Shown: positions 8,064 to 17,410, counted from the stretch's first letter. The stretch: DNA of 64,000 nt from Azospirillum sp. SYSU D00513 (GCF_017356015.1 NZ_JAFIQV010000012.1:83501-147500); one strand, 5' to 3'. The notes: generated by a model not told the origin, from the sequence alone. Translations and numbers: made by a program.

Positions 8064-9281
8064 ATGGCATGGCGTGATCAGCTACGCCCCGCGAGCTTTC
8101 GCGGGGTGCCTTTCTGCGTGGACGGCGACGACCTCTCCGCCGGCCGGCGCGGGCAGGTCCACGAGTATCCTCAGCGCGACAAGCCCTATGTCGAGGACCT
8201 GGGGCGGGCCACGCGGCAAATCTCGATCACCGCCTATGTGATCGGGCCGGACTACATGGCCGCGCGGGACCGGCTGCTCGGGGCCATCGAGGAGGGCGGG
8301 CCGGGCGAGCTGGTCCATCCCATGTACGGCACCATGCAGGTGGCCGTTGTCGGCGAGTGCCGGGTGTCCCACAGCAAGGACGAGGGCGGCATGTGCCGCT
8401 TCAGCCTGTCCTTCACGGAGGCGGGCGAGCTGGCGTTCCCGGCCGCCTCCACCAACACGGCGGCGACGACGGGGATCAAGGCCCGCTCCCTGCGGCAGTC
8501 GTCGGTGCTGGACTTCGCCCGGCTGTTCTCCTTGCGCGGCATGCCCGACTTCGTGGGGGACGCGGCCAAGGCGGACGTGGACCGGGGCGTGGCGGCCCTC
8601 CGGAGCGCGGCAGGCCCGGCCGGCGGGACGGCGTGGACCGGGCGGGCGCAGCGGATGGAGGCCCAGGCCGGCACGCTCGTGCAGGACCCGGCGGCCCTGG
8701 CGGAGAGCGTCATGGATCTGGCCGCCGGGCTCGCCCCCGCTGACCAGGCCGTCAGCCCCACGGCGTTCGGTGCGTCCTTCCCGATGGGCGTGCCGGCGGC
8801 CCTGCCGGCGCTCTCCCGGCTGGCCGCCTACAGCCCGCAGTCGCCCGCCGTCGCACCCTCCACCCCGTCCCGCCGGCAGCAGGCCACCAACGCCATGGCC
8901 ATCGGCGCGCTGTTCCGGCGGGCCGCCCTGGTGCAGATGGCGCACACCGTCGCGGCGGCCGACTGGCCCGTCTACGACGACGCGGTGCAGGTGCAGCGCA
9001 CCGTTGCGGCGCAGATCGACGCGGAGGCCTCCCGCCCGGAGGTGGCGGACCCGGTGTTCCGGAGCCTGTCGGAACTGCGCATCGCCGTGGTGCGGGACAT
9101 CGCGGCCCGCGCGCCCGGCTCGTCCCGGCTGGTCACCATCACGCCCGGGGCGGTCCTGCCCGCCGTGGTGCTGGCCTACGACCGGTACGAGGACGCGGAG
9201 CGGGGCGAGGAGATCGTGATCCGCAACCGCCTCCGCCATCCGGGCTTCGTGCCCGCGACTACTCTGCAGGTGCTGACATGA
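8064..9281 (+). CDS. Mu gpN-like tail/DNA circulation protein
   Basis: The 405-residue protein carries the N-terminal domain of the Mu gpN ('DNA circularization') family: WRDQLRPASFRGVPFCVD, then GRRGQVHEYPQRDKPYVEDLG and ITAYVIGPDY in the first 65 residues. In Mu this protein is part of the baseplate hub. The Ala-rich remainder is mostly helical. It lies between tape measure and gpP-like genes, as in Mu. Its stop overlaps the next start by ATGA. Confidence 0.9.
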   Translation: MAWRDQLRPASFRGVPFCVDGDDLSAGRRGQVHEYPQRDKPYVEDLGRATRQISITAYVIGPDYMAARDRLLGAIEEGGPGELVHPMYGTMQVAVVGECRVSHSKDEGGMCRFSLSFTEAGELAFPAASTNTAATTGIKARSLRQSSVLDFARLFSLRGMPDFVGDAAKADVDRGVAALRSAAGPAGGTAWTGRAQRMEAQAGTLVQDPAALAESVMDLAAGLAPADQAVSPTAFGASFPMGVPAALPALSRLAAYSPQSPAVAPSTPSRRQQATNAMAIGALFRRAALVQMAHTVAAADWPVYDDAVQVQRTVAAQIDAEASRPEVADPVFRSLSELRIAVVRDIAARAPGSSRLVTITPGAVLPAVVLAYDRYEDAERGEEIVIRNRLRHPGFVPATTLQVLT

Positions 9282-10414
9282 GCGACGACAACCGGGTGCG
9301 CGTGACCGTCAACGGCACCGATTTCGCCGGGTGGAAGAGCGTGCGGATCGCGGCGGGCATCGACCGTCAGGCCCGCGACTTCGACCTGTCGGTCACCGAC
9401 GTCTGGCCGGGCTCCGATGTGGCCCGCCGGATCGGGCCGGGCGACGAGTGCAAGGTGTGGATCGGCGCCGACCTGGTGCTGACCGGCTATGTGGACGCCA
9501 CCCCGATCAGCTACGACGCCAAGCAGGTGACGATCAGCGTCAAGGGGCGGAGCCGGACGGCCGATCTGGTGGACTGCTCGGCGCTGAACGAGCCCGGCCA
9601 GTGGAAGGCCCGCAAGGTAGAGCAGATCGCCGCCGACCTCGCCCGGCCCTACGGGGTGGAGGTGATCGCCGCGGTGGATACGGGGGAGCCGGTGGCGGAT
9701 CACCAGCTCCAGCAGGGCGAGAGCGTGTTCGAGAGCATCGACCGCCTGCTGAAGGCGCGCGCCTTGCTGTCCACCGACGACGCGCAGGGCCGCATGATCC
9801 TCACCCGCGCCGGCTCCGACAAGGCGGGGACGGCCCTGGTGGTGAGCCAGAACATCCTGACCGGCTCGGCCGCGCTCGACTTCAAGGACCGCTACAGCGA
9901 ATACGTCGTCAAGGGCCAGAAGGCGGTGACCGAGGACGATGCCGATGACGGGGGCGACGACGGGGATATCTCCCTCTCCCCGGTCGAGAAGGCGGCCCAG
10001 GTGAAGTCCACCCAGCCTGACAGCGGCATCAAGCGGCGGCGTGTCCTGCTGATCGTGGAGAGCGGCCAGCCGGACGGTGCCACGGCCCGCGACCGCGCCC
10101 GTTTCGAGGCGGCGCATCGGGCCGGCAAGAGCTACCAGACCACCTACACCGTGCAGGGCTGGCGGCAGGGCGACGGCAAGCTGTGGGTGCCCAACCAACT
10201 CGTCCAGATCAAGGACCCGATCATCGGCTTCGACATGGAGATGCTGATCGCGGAGGTGTCCTACAGCCTGTCGGAGTCCGGCACCACCACCACCCTGACC
10301 GTCGCCCCGAAGGCCGCCTACGAGCTGCTGCCCGAGACACCGGGCAGCAAGAAGAAGCGCAAGGGCGGCGGCAAGGAGCCGGCCCTCAATCCCCCGATCG
10401 TGGATTTCGGCTGA
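9278..10414 (+). CDS. Baseplate hub protein (Mu gpP/gp44-like)
   Basis: The 378-residue product resembles Mu gp44, the trimeric hub that joins tube and spike. The opening VRVTVNGTDFAGWKSVRIAAGID and the segment GDECKVWIGADLVLTGYVD match the first two hub domains; LQQGESVFESIDRLLKARALL and GLTRAGSDKA-like motifs follow. The C-terminus carries a basic tail (GSKKKRKGGGKEP). Its TGA overlaps the next ATG, so hub and spike are translationally coupled. Confidence 0.92.
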   Translation: MSDDNRVRVTVNGTDFAGWKSVRIAAGIDRQARDFDLSVTDVWPGSDVARRIGPGDECKVWIGADLVLTGYVDATPISYDAKQVTISVKGRSRTADLVDCSALNEPGQWKARKVEQIAADLARPYGVEVIAAVDTGEPVADHQLQQGESVFESIDRLLKARALLSTDDAQGRMILTRAGSDKAGTALVVSQNILTGSAALDFKDRYSEYVVKGQKAVTEDDADDGGDDGDISLSPVEKAAQVKSTQPDSGIKRRRVLLIVESGQPDGATARDRARFEAAHRAGKSYQTTYTVQGWRQGDGKLWVPNQLVQIKDPIIGFDMEMLIAEVSYSLSESGTTTTLTVAPKAAYELLPETPGSKKKRKGGGKEPALNPPIVDFG

Positions 10415-10974
10415 TGGACAACCGGCCCTTCTCCAAGCTGGCCGCGCCCCTCAAGCGCGGGCTGGACATGATGCTGGCCCGCGCGGTCCTGACGGCGGTG
10501 TCCTCGGGCAAGATGCAGGTGGTGCAGGTCAATATCCTGGCCGGCGAGACCAAGGACGGGGTGGAGCATTTCGAGCCCTACGGCTGGACCAGCCACCCGC
10601 TGCCCGGTGCCGAGGCCGTGGTCGGCTTCGTCGGTGGCGACCGGTCGCATGGCATGGCGGTGGTGATCGCCGACCGGCGGCACCGGCCCTCCGACCTGAA
10701 GCCGGGCGAGGTGTGCGTCCACGACGACCTGAAGCAGGAGGTCCGCCTCACGCGCGAGGGCATCGTGATCAAGGGCGCCGGCCTGCCGATCACCATCGAG
10801 GACACGCCGAAGGTCCGGATGGAGACGCCATTGCTCGAGGTGACGGGCGAGGTGCGGGACCGCTGCGACAGCGACGGCCGGACCATGGCGGAGATGCGCG
10901 AGGTCTACAACGGCCACACCCATCCCGAGAACGACGGCGGCGGCCCGACAAGCTCCCCGAACCAAGGCATGTAG
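10414..10974 (+). CDS. Baseplate spike protein (Mu gp45/gpV-like)
   Basis: This 186-residue protein should form the trimeric membrane-piercing needle. An OB-fold-like N-terminal part (to about residue 110) is followed by a region of short beta-repeats (LTREGIVIKGAGLPITIED). The tip ends with His168-Thr-His170 in NGHTHPEN followed by PTSSPNQGM. In Mu and P2 spikes an HxH motif at this place binds a buried iron atom at the apex. The start overlaps the stop of the hub gene. Confidence 0.93.
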   Translation: MDNRPFSKLAAPLKRGLDMMLARAVLTAVSSGKMQVVQVNILAGETKDGVEHFEPYGWTSHPLPGAEAVVGFVGGDRSHGMAVVIADRRHRPSDLKPGEVCVHDDLKQEVRLTREGIVIKGAGLPITIEDTPKVRMETPLLEVTGEVRDRCDSDGRTMAEMREVYNGHTHPENDGGGPTSSPNQGM

Positions 10975-10977
10975 CCC

Positions 10978-11421
10978 ATGACCTACTTCGCAACGGACCT
11001 GTCCGTCGTCATCGACGGGCGGCCGCTTTCGCTCGACCTCGTGCAGGGCGACCCGCTCGCCCGCGCGGTCATCATGTCGCTCTTCACCTGGCGCCGGGCC
11101 TTGCCCTCCGACGCCCTGCCGGCGGACCAGCGGCATGGCTGGTGGGGCGACACCTACCCCACGGCGCAGGGCGACCGCATCGGCTCCCGGCTGTGGCTGC
11201 TGAGCCGGGAGAAGTTGGTCCCCGACACCATCAACCGCGCCCGCGAATACGCCGAGGAGGCGCTTGCGTGGCTCATCGAAGACGGGGTGGCGATCCGGGT
11301 GGAGGTGACGGCGGAGCGGATGGGGCTCGACGGCCTGGCGCTGTCCTGCCGGATCTGGCGAGCCGATGGGACCGCCACAGCGCTCCGTTTCTCAGACGTG
11401 TGGAGGATCTTGAATGGCTGA
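10978..11421 (+). CDS. Baseplate protein (Mu gp46, GPW/gp25-like)
   Basis: The 147-residue protein is of the Mu gp46 family, a gp25/gpW-like subunit that attaches the baseplate wedges to the sheath. It contains the signature LFTWRRALPSDALP and the GWWGDTYPTAQGDRIGSRLWLLSREK segment, followed by a helix (INRAREYAEEALAWLIEDG) and two strands. It overlaps the gp47-like gene by eight bases. Confidence 0.92.
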   Translation: MTYFATDLSVVIDGRPLSLDLVQGDPLARAVIMSLFTWRRALPSDALPADQRHGWWGDTYPTAQGDRIGSRLWLLSREKLVPDTINRAREYAEEALAWLIEDGVAIRVEVTAERMGLDGLALSCRIWRADGTATALRFSDVWRILNG

Positions 11422-12469
11422 CACAGGTTTCGAGCGGCCAACCCTGGCCGACCTCATCGAGCAGACGCGGACCGACCTCCTGACGCGGCTGGCCCAGGAC
11501 GAGCTGCTGCGCCGCGCCGACGTGGAGGTGCAGGCCCGCGTGCAGGCCGCCGCCCTCCACACCGTCTATGGCTTCGTGGATTACATCGCGCGCCAGATCC
11601 TCCCGCCGACCTCCGACACTGACGTGCTGGAGCGGCACGCGGCGTGGTGGGATGTGGCGCGCAAGCCGGCGGCGGTGGCATCCGGCACCGTCACGATGAC
11701 GGCTACGGCGGGCACTGTGATCCCCGCCGGCACGGTGTTGCAGCGCGTCGGCGTCGGCGATTACCGGACCATGGCGGAGGTGGTCGCGCTCGACGCCGCG
11801 GCGTCGGTCCCGGTCGAGGCGGTGGAGCCGGGCGTGGCGGGCAACCTGCCGGCCGGCGCCCAGCTCCAACTAGTCAGCCCGATCCCCGGTGCCCAGTCCA
11901 CCGCCGTCGTGGTGGATATCTCCGGCGGCGCCGACATCGAGACGGACGCGGCCCTGCTCGCCCGGCTGCAAGAGCGGGTGCGCCAGCCTCCGCACGGCGG
12001 CAACCGGCGCGACTACGAGGCCTGGGCCTTGGAGGTGCCGGGCGTCACCCGTGCCTGGGTCTACCGGCACCGGCAGGGGCTGGGCACCGTGGCCGTGGCC
12101 TTCGTGATGGACGGGCGGGCCAGCATCATCCCGACGCCCGACGAGGTGGCGGCGGTCCAGGCCTACATCGACGAGCGCCGGCCGGTGACGGCGGAGGTGG
12201 TGGTGTTCGCGCCGATCCCTGATCCGCTGGCCCTCTCCATCCGCCTGACCCCGGACACCACCGCCAACCGTGAGGCGGTGCTGGCGGAGCTGCGCGACTT
12301 CGTGGCCCGCGAGGCGGAGCCCGGCGGCACCCTCTACCTGTCCCGCCTGCGCGAGGCGATCAGCACGGCGGCGGGCGAGACCCGGCACGAGCTGCTGACC
12401 CCGGCCTCCGACGTGGTGGCAGCGACCGGGCATATCGCCGTGCTGGGTCCGATCACATGGGTGCCGTGA
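11414..12469 (+). CDS. Baseplate J-like protein (Mu gp47)
   Basis: The 351-residue product belongs to the baseplate J family, the wedge protein that triggers sheath contraction. It begins FERPTLADLIEQTRTDLLTRL, has the EVQARVQAAALHTVYGFVDYIARQI helix pair, the ERHAAWWDVARKPA motif, a beta domain at about residues 90-170, then PGVTRAWVYRH and the GTVAVAFVMD strand typical of gpJ/gp47. The stop overlaps the next start. Confidence 0.95.
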   Translation: MADTGFERPTLADLIEQTRTDLLTRLAQDELLRRADVEVQARVQAAALHTVYGFVDYIARQILPPTSDTDVLERHAAWWDVARKPAAVASGTVTMTATAGTVIPAGTVLQRVGVGDYRTMAEVVALDAAASVPVEAVEPGVAGNLPAGAQLQLVSPIPGAQSTAVVVDISGGADIETDAALLARLQERVRQPPHGGNRRDYEAWALEVPGVTRAWVYRHRQGLGTVAVAFVMDGRASIIPTPDEVAAVQAYIDERRPVTAEVVVFAPIPDPLALSIRLTPDTTANREAVLAELRDFVAREAEPGGTLYLSRLREAISTAAGETRHELLTPASDVVAATGHIAVLGPITWVP

Positions 12470-13134
12470 TGCAGGCGACCGCAGACGACTACTACGGCCT
12501 GCTGCTCGGCCTGCGCCCGGTCGGCCCGGCCTGGCCCGAGGATGACGACCTCCTGCGCGCCGTGGCCGATGGGCTGGCCCGCGTCCACGCCCGGTCCCTC
12601 CGGCTGATCGAGGAAGCCGATCCCCGCACGGCGGCGGAACTGCTGCCCGAGTGGGAGGCCTTCGCCGGCCTGCCCGACGACTGCACGGCGGGCGTGGACC
12701 TGACGTTGGACGAGCGGCGCGCGGCCCTGGTGGCGCGCCTGACCGCACGCGGCGGGCAGTCCCGCGCCTACTTCCAGGGGCTGGCGGCGGCGGTCGGATA
12801 CCCCGGCGCGGAGATCGTGGAGTTCCGGCCCTTCACGGTCGGCTCGTCCTGCGCCGACGCGATCAACCCGGACCCGTGGCGGCATGCGTGGCGCGTCCAT
12901 GTCCCCGACGACGGCGGGCTGACCGTCTTCGACGCGGGCAGCGCCTGCACCGCCGGCCTGCGGGCCTGGGGACGCCCGCTTCTGGAATGCGCGATCCGGC
13001 GCGTGCAGCCCGCCCACGGACATGTGCTCTTCGGCTACGGGGCCGAGGAGGTTCCGCCTCCGCCCCAATCTGTCGTCCGCTGGGACGGCGGCGCCACCGT
13101 CTGGGACGACGGCAACACGGTTTGGGAGATCTGA
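12469..13134 (+). CDS. Mu gp48-like baseplate protein (YmfQ/DUF2313)
   Basis: This 221-residue protein corresponds to Mu gp48 (YmfQ family), found beside gp47 in all Mu-type tails and thought to complete the baseplate wedge. Evidence includes YYGLLLGLRPVGPAWP near the N-terminus, RSLRLIEEADPRTAAELLPEWE, and DERRAALVARLTARGGQSRAYF, the usual YmfQ pattern. The ATG at 12469 overlaps the gp47 stop and is preferred over an in-frame ATG 12 bases earlier. The C-terminus (VRWDGGATVWDDGNTVW) has a WDGG..W repeat typical of fibre-attachment ends. Confidence 0.9.
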   Translation: MQATADDYYGLLLGLRPVGPAWPEDDDLLRAVADGLARVHARSLRLIEEADPRTAAELLPEWEAFAGLPDDCTAGVDLTLDERRAALVARLTARGGQSRAYFQGLAAAVGYPGAEIVEFRPFTVGSSCADAINPDPWRHAWRVHVPDDGGLTVFDAGSACTAGLRAWGRPLLECAIRRVQPAHGHVLFGYGAEEVPPPPQSVVRWDGGATVWDDGNTVWEI

Positions 13135-13137
13135 TCC

Positions 13138-13548
13138 ATGGCAAGCAAAATGAACCCCGGCAAGCTTGGCGGCTCGTCGCCCCGCATCTCGGACCTTGTG
13201 GAGCAGCTCACGGTCGCGAAGCAGGAAATCGAGGAGGTGCAGGCCGTCATCGTGGGCGACCGCGTGACCACGACCAGCGGTGCCGCCTACCAGCTCCAGA
13301 CCGTGAACGTGAACGCCGTCGTCGTGACCGGCAGCGCGGCGGCGAACACGGTCACGCTGCCGGCCGGCCTGATGACCCCCGGTCAGTCAATCGCCGTGGT
13401 GCAGTCCGGCGCCGGCCGCACGACCATCACCCCGGCGGCCGGCGTCACGATCAACAGCGTCAACGCCTCCGTGTCGGTGCCGGCCCAATGGCGGGCCGTG
13501 TCCCTGCTCTGCATCGCGCCCAACGCCTACGTCGCCTTGGGGGTCTAG
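13138..13548 (+). CDS. Putative tail fibre/tip accessory protein
   Basis: This 136-residue protein follows the gp48-like gene by three bases. Residues 18-45 form a coiled-coil-like helix (LVEQLTVAKQEIEEVQAVI). The rest is Thr/Val/Ala-rich beta sequence ending SVPAQWRAVSLLCIAPNAYVALGV, a pattern seen in the tips of trimeric fibres. I recognise no named family. Position among the host-recognition genes suggests a structural role. Confidence 0.65.
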   Translation: MASKMNPGKLGGSSPRISDLVEQLTVAKQEIEEVQAVIVGDRVTTTSGAAYQLQTVNVNAVVVTGSAAANTVTLPAGLMTPGQSIAVVQSGAGRTTITPAAGVTINSVNASVSVPAQWRAVSLLCIAPNAYVALGV

Positions 13549-13549
13549 G

Positions 13550-14761
13550 ATGCTGCACTCCCTACGCGCCGGGCTCGCCTCCTCGCCGGCTGTCCTGGAC
13601 CTGCCGTTTCTCGGAACGGAAACTCTCGACAGCCGCCTGACCTTCACCCGCGCCAGTGCCGGGACGCGCTTCGACGTGGCCGGCGTACTGCGGACGGCGG
13701 CGGTCAACGCGCCCCGCTTCGATTATGACCCGACGACGAAGGCGCCGCGCGGGCTGCTGATCGAGGAGGCGCGGACGAACTTCGCCCGAGGGTCTGGCGA
13801 CCTGGGCGGCGCGTTTTACGGCAAGGGGCCGTCCGTCACCGTGATCAACGCGACCGCCGCAGCGCCGGACGGCACGGGCACGGCTCTGCGGTTGCAGTCC
13901 ACCCAGCAGCCGAACTGCTACCTGACCACGGGCGCGGCTGGAGGTACGAACAATCTTAGTGTGGTGGCTGGGAGAACCTACGCGGCGTCGTTTTACGTGC
14001 GCGTCGTCTCCGGCCCGGTGGCTGGAAATGCTTTCAACATGCCGAAGTCAGACGGCAGTACGCGCACCGTCGTGGCGTCGTTCGCATCGCTCGGCGTCGT
14101 CGCCGATGGCCTTTGGCGGCGGGTGGCGGTGCCGTGGTACGCCGACACCACGAACGCCAGCTATGCCTTCTTCTTCTTTGAGTCGGTTCCTGCCGGCACC
14201 GTTTACGAAATCTGGGGGCTTCAATTCGAGGAAGGCACCTTCCCCACTTCCTACATCCCCACCACCACCGCAGCCGTCACCCGCGCCGCGGACGCGTGCT
14301 CCATGCCGCTGGCGAGCGTGCCGGGGTGGAATGAGAGTGAGGGAACAGCGGCGGTGGAGTTCCAGCGGAGCGCGGCCGTACCAGCCGCCTCAGTCTTGGC
14401 GACCGCTTTTGAGGTGGGGGACGGCAGCTACAGCAATCGCATCCTGGGGCTTGCCACCACAGCAGCCGCTGTTCGACTGGACGTGACAACTGGAGGGGCT
14501 TCGCAAGCCGCTATCAGCGCGGGCGCCTTCTCTCCGGGGGCGCCTCACCGTTTGGCTGGTGGGTGGAAGGCAAGCGACTTCGCGGCATCCCTAAATGGTG
14601 CGACGGCGGTGACCGATGCGGCCGGAACCGTTCCTGCCGTTACTAACCTGTACTTGGGCTGCCAAGGCGGTGGCGGGGGGTGTCTTAACGGCCACATCCG
14701 CCGCCTCGCCCTCTACAACCGCCGCCTCCCCAACGAACAGCTACAGGCGCTCACAGCCTGA
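13550..14761 (+). CDS. Phage fibre-like protein with lectin-like C-terminus
   Basis: The 403-residue product has the signature LTFTRASAGTRFD near residue 25 and RGLLIEEARTN near residue 70, found in phage spike and fibre proteins. Residues 80-230 look like a carbohydrate-binding jelly roll (TYAASFYVRVVSG...YEIWGLQFEEGTFPTSYIPT). The last 140 residues resemble a concanavalin-like fold and close with HIRRLALYNRRLPNEQLQALTA. It probably contributes to receptor binding. The stretch 13.95-14.5 kb is slightly lower in GC than its neighbours, which suggests modular exchange. Confidence 0.78.
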   Translation: MLHSLRAGLASSPAVLDLPFLGTETLDSRLTFTRASAGTRFDVAGVLRTAAVNAPRFDYDPTTKAPRGLLIEEARTNFARGSGDLGGAFYGKGPSVTVINATAAAPDGTGTALRLQSTQQPNCYLTTGAAGGTNNLSVVAGRTYAASFYVRVVSGPVAGNAFNMPKSDGSTRTVVASFASLGVVADGLWRRVAVPWYADTTNASYAFFFFESVPAGTVYEIWGLQFEEGTFPTSYIPTTTAAVTRAADACSMPLASVPGWNESEGTAAVEFQRSAAVPAASVLATAFEVGDGSYSNRILGLATTAAAVRLDVTTGGASQAAISAGAFSPGAPHRLAGGWKASDFAASLNGATAVTDAAGTVPAVTNLYLGCQGGGGGCLNGHIRRLALYNRRLPNEQLQALTA

Positions 14762-14837
14762 CCGCCCTGTCGCTCCGCTTCACCTCCGAAGCCGAGGCCT
14801 CGCGGCCCTAACCACCCTTTGAGAATGGGGATCACAC

Positions 14838-16679
14838 ATGCATCGCATTGACACGCCCAGCCGTGCGGAAAGCCTGCACGGCAACGGCAAGCACGGGTTC
14901 AAGGGCGGCAACCCTTCGACGGGCGAGGCCGCCACCCAGCTTGACGCCGACTGGTTCAACGCGGCCCAGGAAACGCTCCTGCACCCCATCGAAGCAGCGG
15001 GCCTCACGCCGCAGAAGGGCGACCACAGCCAGCTCACCCAGGCGATCCGCGCCCTAAGCTCCACGGCCCACGTGCGTCAGCCGCGCAACGTCACCCCGGC
15101 GGCTGGCGCCACCCAGGTGGGCGAGGTGCCGACGCTGACCGGCTCCGCCTACTACTCGCTCTACGGCATCCCGCAGGGCAGCGCGCGTTTCGAGATCAGC
15201 CAGAGCGAAACCTTCGCCAGCATCCTGCACACTGGCCTGGTCAACAGCGCGACCACCTCCTACACGGTCCCCAGCGGCGTTCTGTCGCCCAGCTCGGTCT
15301 ACTTCTGGCGCGTCGCCTACAAGGACGCCGAGGGCAACTGGAGCCTGCCCTCCGCGCCGACCGGCTTCACCACGGGCGCGGTGTTCCAATACATCGCACA
15401 ACCGTCGATCACCGCGCCGGCCAACAACGCGAGCGGCGTCTCCACCACGCCGACCATCACCTATTCGGCCTTCTCTGTCCTGGGCGGCGCCGACACGCAC
15501 AACGCCACGCAGGTGCAGATCGCGAGCGACGAGGCGTTCACGTCGGTTATCCATGACAGCGGCATCGGACAACCCGGCACGGCCTACACTGTGCCGACCA
15601 ACGCCGCCCTGCCGACGCTCTACATCCTCTATGTACGGGTGCGGCACCGGGGCGCCAACCTCGGCTGGTCGCAGTGGTCCCCGTCCATCCGCTTCCAGGT
15701 GCAGGCCAAACCGGCCGCACCCGTCAACCTGTCGCCCGCCAACGGGGCGACGAACGTGCCGCTCGGCGGCCCCTTGCAGACCTCCAGCTTCGCCGTGCCG
15801 GGCAGCTCGGACACGCACGTCGCCACGCAATGGCAGATCGCTTCGGATGCGGCTTTCACCGCCATCCTCCATGACAGCGGCGACAGCTCGTCCCTGCTGT
15901 CCTACACGATCCCGCCCTCTGCGAACCTGCCGGCGCTGACGACCTGCTACTGGCGGGCACGGCACAAGGGCGGCTCGACCGGGTACGGGAATTGGTCCGC
16001 CGTTACGTCCTACGCCACGGCCTCTCCATCGGGCTCGCAGGCATGGACCACGCCGGGCACCTACAACTTCCAGGTCCCGCCGGGCGTGTACGAGGTCAGC
16101 GCCGTGACGGTCGGTGCCGGTGCCGGCGGCGGAGGCGACGGCAGGTCCGGCGGCGGCGGCGGGCTTCGTTGGGGCACCTTCTCGGTCAACCCCGGCGACA
16201 TCATCCCCATCACGGTTGGCGACTCCGCCGCTGGTGTGAGCGGCCAGTCCTCAAGCTTCGGCGCCCTCATGACCGCATACGGCGGCGCCTTCGGCGGCGC
16301 GGGCGGTGGCGGCACCGGCGGCCAGGGTGGCGGCACCGGCGGCAGCGGCGTCACGGCGGGTCAGGGCAACTTTCCTGGCGGCGGCGGCGCGGCCGGCTAC
16401 GACGGCAACGGCGGCGCCGGAGGGGTTAGCGGTGCCGCCGCTGGTAGCGGCGGCGGAGGCGGCGGCGGCAACGCGCGTGTGGGCGGCGGTGGCGTCGGTA
16501 TCTTCGGGAAGGGCACGAATGGCGCCGCAGATGGTGGCGGCGGTTCCGGTGGCGGCGGCGGAAGCGCCCAGACCGGCGGCTCCTACGGTGGCGGCGGTCC
16601 CGTTGACTTTGCCGGCGGCAACGGCGCGGTCCGCGTGATCTGGGGGCCGGGCCGCTCCTATCCCAACAACGCAGCGTAA
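14838..16679 (+). CDS. Tail fibre/adhesin with three beta-repeats and glycine-rich tip
   Basis: The 613-residue protein starts with a virion-attachment-like segment (residues 1-75, including GFKGGNPSTGEAATQLDADWFNAAQE). Three fibronectin-like repeats of about 95-105 residues follow (roughly 80-178, 180-285, 286-395); two share a TH(V/N)ATQ.QIASD.AFT..(I/V)HDSG motif. From about residue 397, after WTTPGTYNFQVPPGVYEVSAV, the tip is extremely glycine-rich (GGGG, GGAGG, GGTGG runs) up to the end. Such Gly-rich domains form polyglycine sandwiches in some phage adhesins and bind receptors through variable loops. A GGGG(A)TCAC site precedes the start. Confidence 0.85.
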   Translation: MHRIDTPSRAESLHGNGKHGFKGGNPSTGEAATQLDADWFNAAQETLLHPIEAAGLTPQKGDHSQLTQAIRALSSTAHVRQPRNVTPAAGATQVGEVPTLTGSAYYSLYGIPQGSARFEISQSETFASILHTGLVNSATTSYTVPSGVLSPSSVYFWRVAYKDAEGNWSLPSAPTGFTTGAVFQYIAQPSITAPANNASGVSTTPTITYSAFSVLGGADTHNATQVQIASDEAFTSVIHDSGIGQPGTAYTVPTNAALPTLYILYVRVRHRGANLGWSQWSPSIRFQVQAKPAAPVNLSPANGATNVPLGGPLQTSSFAVPGSSDTHVATQWQIASDAAFTAILHDSGDSSSLLSYTIPPSANLPALTTCYWRARHKGGSTGYGNWSAVTSYATASPSGSQAWTTPGTYNFQVPPGVYEVSAVTVGAGAGGGGDGRSGGGGGLRWGTFSVNPGDIIPITVGDSAAGVSGQSSSFGALMTAYGGAFGGAGGGGTGGQGGGTGGSGVTAGQGNFPGGGGAAGYDGNGGAGGVSGAAAGSGGGGGGGNARVGGGGVGIFGKGTNGAADGGGGSGGGGGSAQTGGSYGGGGPVDFAGGNGAVRVIWGPGRSYPNNAA

Positions 16680-16690
16680 AGGAGGCAGCC

Positions 16691-17383
16691 ATGTGGGCTC
16701 GCATTCAGGACGGCGCGTGCGCCGAGTTCACGACGACCGATCCGGCAGGCCGGTTCCACCCGGACGTGCTATGGGCTGAGGTGCCCCAGTCCCTCCGCCC
16801 CTGGGTTGATACCAACTACCTGTGTGGCGAGGCGGGCACGATCACCCCTCCGTCCCTGGCCTACATCAAGGACCAGGCCAAGGCGCTCCTCGTTGCCCGC
16901 CGCTGGAAGGAGGAAACCGCTGGCGCCCTCCTGCCGGGCGGTGGCCGCGTGCCGTCCCAGGACCGGGACAAGACCATGCTCGGAGGCGCCCGTGAGAAGG
17001 CGCTGGAAGAGGTGGAGGAAGCCATCGCCGCGGCGCTCGCCGCCGGGCGCACCGCCGAGGAAGGCCGGGCGGAAGGGCTGGCGATCACGCACACGCTCGA
17101 CATGGGCGGCGTGCCGTTCAGCGCGACCAACGGCCAGTTCATCCTCATGGCCCGCGCGCAGGCCAACCACGTGCAGGGATGCTTCGACCGCTGGGGCGAC
17201 ATCTGGCGCGCCTTGGACGCCGCCCCGACCTGGGAGGACGTGGTGACGGTCTACGCGGCGGAGATCGACAAGGGCTGGCCGGGGCATGTGGTGCCGACGC
17301 CGCCGGCCGAGCCGGAGCCCGAGCCCGAGGAACCCGCCCCGGAAGATCCGCCGCCTGAACCCGCCGAGCCCGAGACGGCCTGA
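16691..17383 (+). CDS. DUF4376-containing phage tail protein
   Basis: The 230-residue product follows the fibre gene by 11 bases with a perfect AAAGGAGG site. Residues 60-195 match DUF4376: LLVARRWKEET near the start and FSATNGQFILMARAQAN near the end. This domain is common next to tail-fibre genes, where it may assist fibre folding or cap the fibre. The last 35 residues are an almost pure Pro/Glu tail, likely disordered. A terminator-like hairpin follows at 17411. Confidence 0.8.
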   Translation: MWARIQDGACAEFTTTDPAGRFHPDVLWAEVPQSLRPWVDTNYLCGEAGTITPPSLAYIKDQAKALLVARRWKEETAGALLPGGGRVPSQDRDKTMLGGAREKALEEVEEAIAAALAAGRTAEEGRAEGLAITHTLDMGGVPFSATNGQFILMARAQANHVQGCFDRWGDIWRALDAAPTWEDVVTVYAAEIDKGWPGHVVPTPPAEPEPEPEEPAPEDPPPEPAEPETA

Positions 17384-17410
17384 CCGTCACCACCCGCCAA
17401 CCACGATGAG

